Part shown: positions 61,243-64,000 of the stretch, in pieces
Layout: the number at the start of each line of letters is the position of its first letter
Position numbering within the stretch: the stretch's first letter is position 1
From: Agapetus fuscipes
Taxonomy: Eukaryota; Arthropoda; Insecta; Trichoptera; Glossosomatidae
Length of the DNA: 64,000 nt
Direction of reading: 5' to 3'
Assembly (NCBI GenBank): GCA_951799405.1
Contig: OX637352.1
Location: forward strand, 11,542,820 to 11,606,819
Made by a program: the position numbers and the translations under genes
The notes under the pieces: model-generated
The model's input: the letters and a program-made list of their open reading frames with translations, nothing else
Databases searched by the model: none
What the model was told of the DNA's origin: nothing

Positions 61243-64000
61243 TAGCAGCTTGCTCGACGCCGACGCCAACACAAAGCTGCAGATTACATGTGTGGGACTC
61301 ACTGTCATCTCAAAAGTTTCTGATCGACACGGGCTCAGACATTTCCGCCATACCACCCCGCCGCTTCTCCAACAATGCAACCAACACCCAACAGACAGCA
61401 TTTCCGGAAATCTACGCAGCAAATGGCACCAGGATTCGTACTTATGGTACACAAGACATCAAGATCAGTCTCGGACTTCGCCGTGAGTTTGAGTGGACTT
61501 TTATCATCGCGGATGTCGGACAACCCATTATTGGAGCTGATCTTCTCCACCAGCACAACATATTAGTGGACCTACGTAGACAATGTCTTATCGATGGCAC
61601 AACTCAGCTAATCTCAAGAGGACACAGAGCACCAGGACCATCGGCCAAGCTATCGATGATAAACAATCTTGACCCATACCACAAGATCATCTCCATGTAT
61701 CCCACATTGATTCACTGTCAAACAAAGGAAGCGCCACAAGCAACGAAACACACAGTGACACACATCATCGAAACCAAGGGACAACCTGTCACAGCCAAAG
61801 CACGAAGATTAGCACCTGGACATCTGGAAGCTGCCCAACAAGAATTTGCCAAGATGATGAAACTAGGGATATGCCGCCCATCCAAAAGCAATTGGTCCAG
61901 CCCGCTGCATATGGTGAAAAAACCCAATGGAGGTTGGAGACCATGTGGAGACTACCGCGCCTTAAACGCCAAGACCACTCCGGACTGCTATCCCATACCG
62001 CACATCCACGACTTCGCACACCGCCTGCATGATGCGAAGATATTCAGTACATTGGACCTAGAACGAGCGTACCATCAAATCCCGGTCAACCCTGAAGATG
62101 TGAACAAAACTGCCATCATTACACCATTCGGATTGTTCGAGTTTACAGCCATGCAATTTGGTCTCTGTAACGCAGCTCAAACATTCCAGAGATTCATTCA
62201 CGAAGTTACCAGAGACCTGGGATTCTGTTTCACCTATATTGACGACATTTTAATTGCGTCCAAGAACGAAGAACAACACACCGAACATTTGAAGACAATT
62301 TTCAAAAGGCTGTGCGAGTATGGACTGGTTATCAACCCCGAAAAGTGCAACTTCGGAAAACGAGAAGTTAGCTTTCTGGGATACAAGGTTACCGCAGCTG
62401 GAACTTCGCCACTGCCTGAAAAGGTGCAGCAGATCCTCGAGTTCCCCATACCACAAGAAGTGAAAGCACTCCGAAGATTCCTTGGCATGGTCAATTTCTA
62501 TCGAAGATTTTTACCACACGCAATTAATGCGCAACGTGTTCTATTTGAAGCTACCTCAAACTACAAGAAAAATGACAAGAGACCCATCACATGGACGATC
62601 GAGTTGGAAAACGCCTTTAAAAAGTGCAAGGCCGACTTAGCCCAAGCCACTATGCTAGCACACCCCAAACCTGACGCGGAGCTATCACTTGTGGTAGACG
62701 CATCAGAGTTCGCCATGGGGGCAGCCCTGCAGCAACTTCAAGAAGGATCATGGCAGCCACTTGCATTTTTTTCAAGAAAATTCAGCGACGCACAGAGAAG
62801 ATACAGCACATACGACAGAGAACTGTCAGCTATATACGAAGCCACCAAGTATTTTCGGCAGTTAATAGAAGGAAGAATTTTTCACATCCTCACCGATCAT
62901 AAACCATTGACATTTGCGTTCAGAAACAAGAGGAACTGCTCTACACCGAGACAAGAACGGCAACTGGACTACATCTCACAGTTTACAACAGATGTGAGGT
63001 ATATACCTGGACCGGACAATGTAGTAGCAGACGCCTTGTCAAGAGTAGAGGCCATAACGATACCTTCAACAATCAACTATGGAGATATCGCTAAAGCGCA
63101 ATCAACCGACCAAGAGCTAGAAAAACTCAAGAAGGAATCATCTCTGAAATTGCAACTCCAAGAAATACCTGGTACAGCCCTTGCTCTCTGGACAGACACC
63201 TCAACGGGAACGTCGAGACCTTTTATACCCAAGGACATGAGACACGAGATAATCAGGATGTACCATGAAAATGCACACACCGGTACAAAAGCAACGTACA
63301 GGACTCTGAAAACGAGATTTGTATGGCCTGGACTGCAACGTGATGTCACACAATACGTACGCACGTGCATCACGTGCCAGAAAACCAAGATCACACGGCA
63401 CACAACAAGCCCGATACAAAGTCTCCCCACACCGGACTCAAGGTTCAGCTATATCCACATAGACCTTGTAGGACCACTGCCGTCATCACAGGAACACACA
63501 TACATCCTAACAATGATTGACAGGTTCACCAGATGGCCTGAGGCGGTCCCACTGAAGGACATTACCGCTGAGACAGTCGCAAAAGCATTGTTGACAAATT
63601 GGATCGCCAGATTTGGCGTACCGTCCCACATTGTAACTGACCAAGGACGCCAATTCGAGTCGCAGCTTTTCAGAGACGTCACACGCCTCATTGGAGCCAA
63701 ACATATACACACCACCGCATATCATCCGCAGTCAAATGGATTGATCGAGAGATGGCACCGCACCTTAAAAGCCGCCATACGCTCCCAAACAACGTCAAGA
63801 TGGACTGAAGTCCTGCCAATGATCCTCTTAGGACTGCGGAACGCAATCCGGGAAGACATTGCGTACTCACCAGCTCAACTCACCTACGGCACAACACTAC
63901 GCATGCCAGGTGATTTTTTTGAGAACTCCACACCAACAGAACCTGATACCTTTGCAAATAAACTACAGCTAACCCTACAAAATATCAGACCGGTACCCAC
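61182..64000 (+). CDS. Pol polyprotein (protease, RT, RNase H, integrase), partial at window edge
   Basis: The frame is -1 relative to gag and overlaps its end; expression would need a -1 shift (the A-rich GGAAAAC at 61218-61224 is one candidate site). I followed the frame to base 64000 without a stop, about 940 codons. Domains: aspartic protease with catalytic DTG at 61326-61334; RT with YIDD at 62235-62246; RNase H starting with its first Asp at 62697-62699 and a TDHKPL motif near 62895; integrase with HHCC zinc motif (His near 63243 and 63263-63280, Cys pair at 63366-63377) and catalytic D, D, E near 63462, 63636 and 63748. All key residues are present. An intact pol suggests recent insertion even though gag looks shortened. 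Confidence 0.9.

Larger units (their letters stand above)
59736..64000 (+). mobile_element. Ty3/gypsy LTR retrotransposon, CsRn1-like, runs off the window
   Basis: It comprises a GC-rich LTR/leader with a TATA box, a gag with a CHCC-type zinc motif, and a long pol open to the edge in the -1 frame. Domain order protease, RT, RNase H, integrase is that of Ty3/gypsy. The CHCC gag motif points to the CsRn1/Kabuki group. The 3' LTR lies outside, so LTR borders and TSD cannot be fixed. Confidence 0.85.

Overview
This is an AT-rich eukaryotic window from an arthropod, most likely an insect and possibly a hemipteran. That placement is an inference from the repeat families (RTE, Jockey/CR1, R1, CsRn1-like Ty3/gypsy, hAT, mariner) and from the C2H2 zinc-finger arrays; no single-copy marker gene is present to prove it. 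Almost everything that can be recognised is a transposable element. Many elements are nested, and the nesting can often be resolved exactly because the empty site or the target-site duplication (TSD) is readable.

Layout. 1-3430: AT-rich DNA with dispersed repeats and a local duplication. 3430-8280: a tandem array built from a LINE 3' end (called RTE-A here), split by a GC-rich R1-clade LINE with a 16-bp TSD. 8580-9076: an RTE-A copy that keeps the end of its ORF. 9776-15700: a Jockey/CR1-like LINE on the minus strand (J1), carrying a second LINE (J2, 8-bp TSD) and another insertion. 15750-16975: an RTE LINE (RTE-C). 17612-19594: zinc-finger array ZNF1. 21316-28663: a DNA transposon (copy I) with 34-bp terminal inverted repeats (TIRs) and a decayed DDE/RNase H-like protein; it is split by a 3.8-kb insertion that itself contains RTE-A and hAT elements. 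28850-37013: decayed LINEs (J3, RTE-D, J4, an L2/CR1-like fragment). 38620-39245: a 21-bp minisatellite. 39613-51461: a second, divergent member of the same DDE family (copy II), dismantled by RTE-B, RTE-C, a SINE and a Jockey-like LINE (J5). 52973-56300: zinc-finger array ZNF2, inverted relative to ZNF1 and homologous to it at both flanks. 57029-58235: a hAT MITE with perfect TSD and a dead mariner. 59740-64000: the 5' part of a Ty3/gypsy element whose pol frame is open to the window edge.

The most interesting object is the pair of DDE-type elements (copies I and II). Their proteins resemble a family I recall as 'DUF7869 domain' hypothetical proteins, usually annotated as host genes of unknown function. 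Copy I sits between TIRs matching at 33 of 34 positions. After subtracting recognised insertions, both copies reduce to roughly 3.2-3.6 kb with the same domain order. This argues that the family is a cut-and-paste transposon, possibly an unnamed superfamily.

The second theme is RTE-A. The commonest dispersed repeat here (about 18 separate copies plus the array) is not an independent SINE. Three copies still carry the C-terminal reverse-transcriptase coding end, so the repeat is the 3' UTR of an RTE-clade LINE ending in a (TTAGA)n tail. Two copies about 24 kb apart look identical over roughly 480 bp, which suggests recent activity.

I see no rRNA gene, CRISPR array, ordinary tRNA gene or clearly intact single-copy host gene. 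The two zinc-finger arrays are the best host-gene candidates, and both carry frame lesions.
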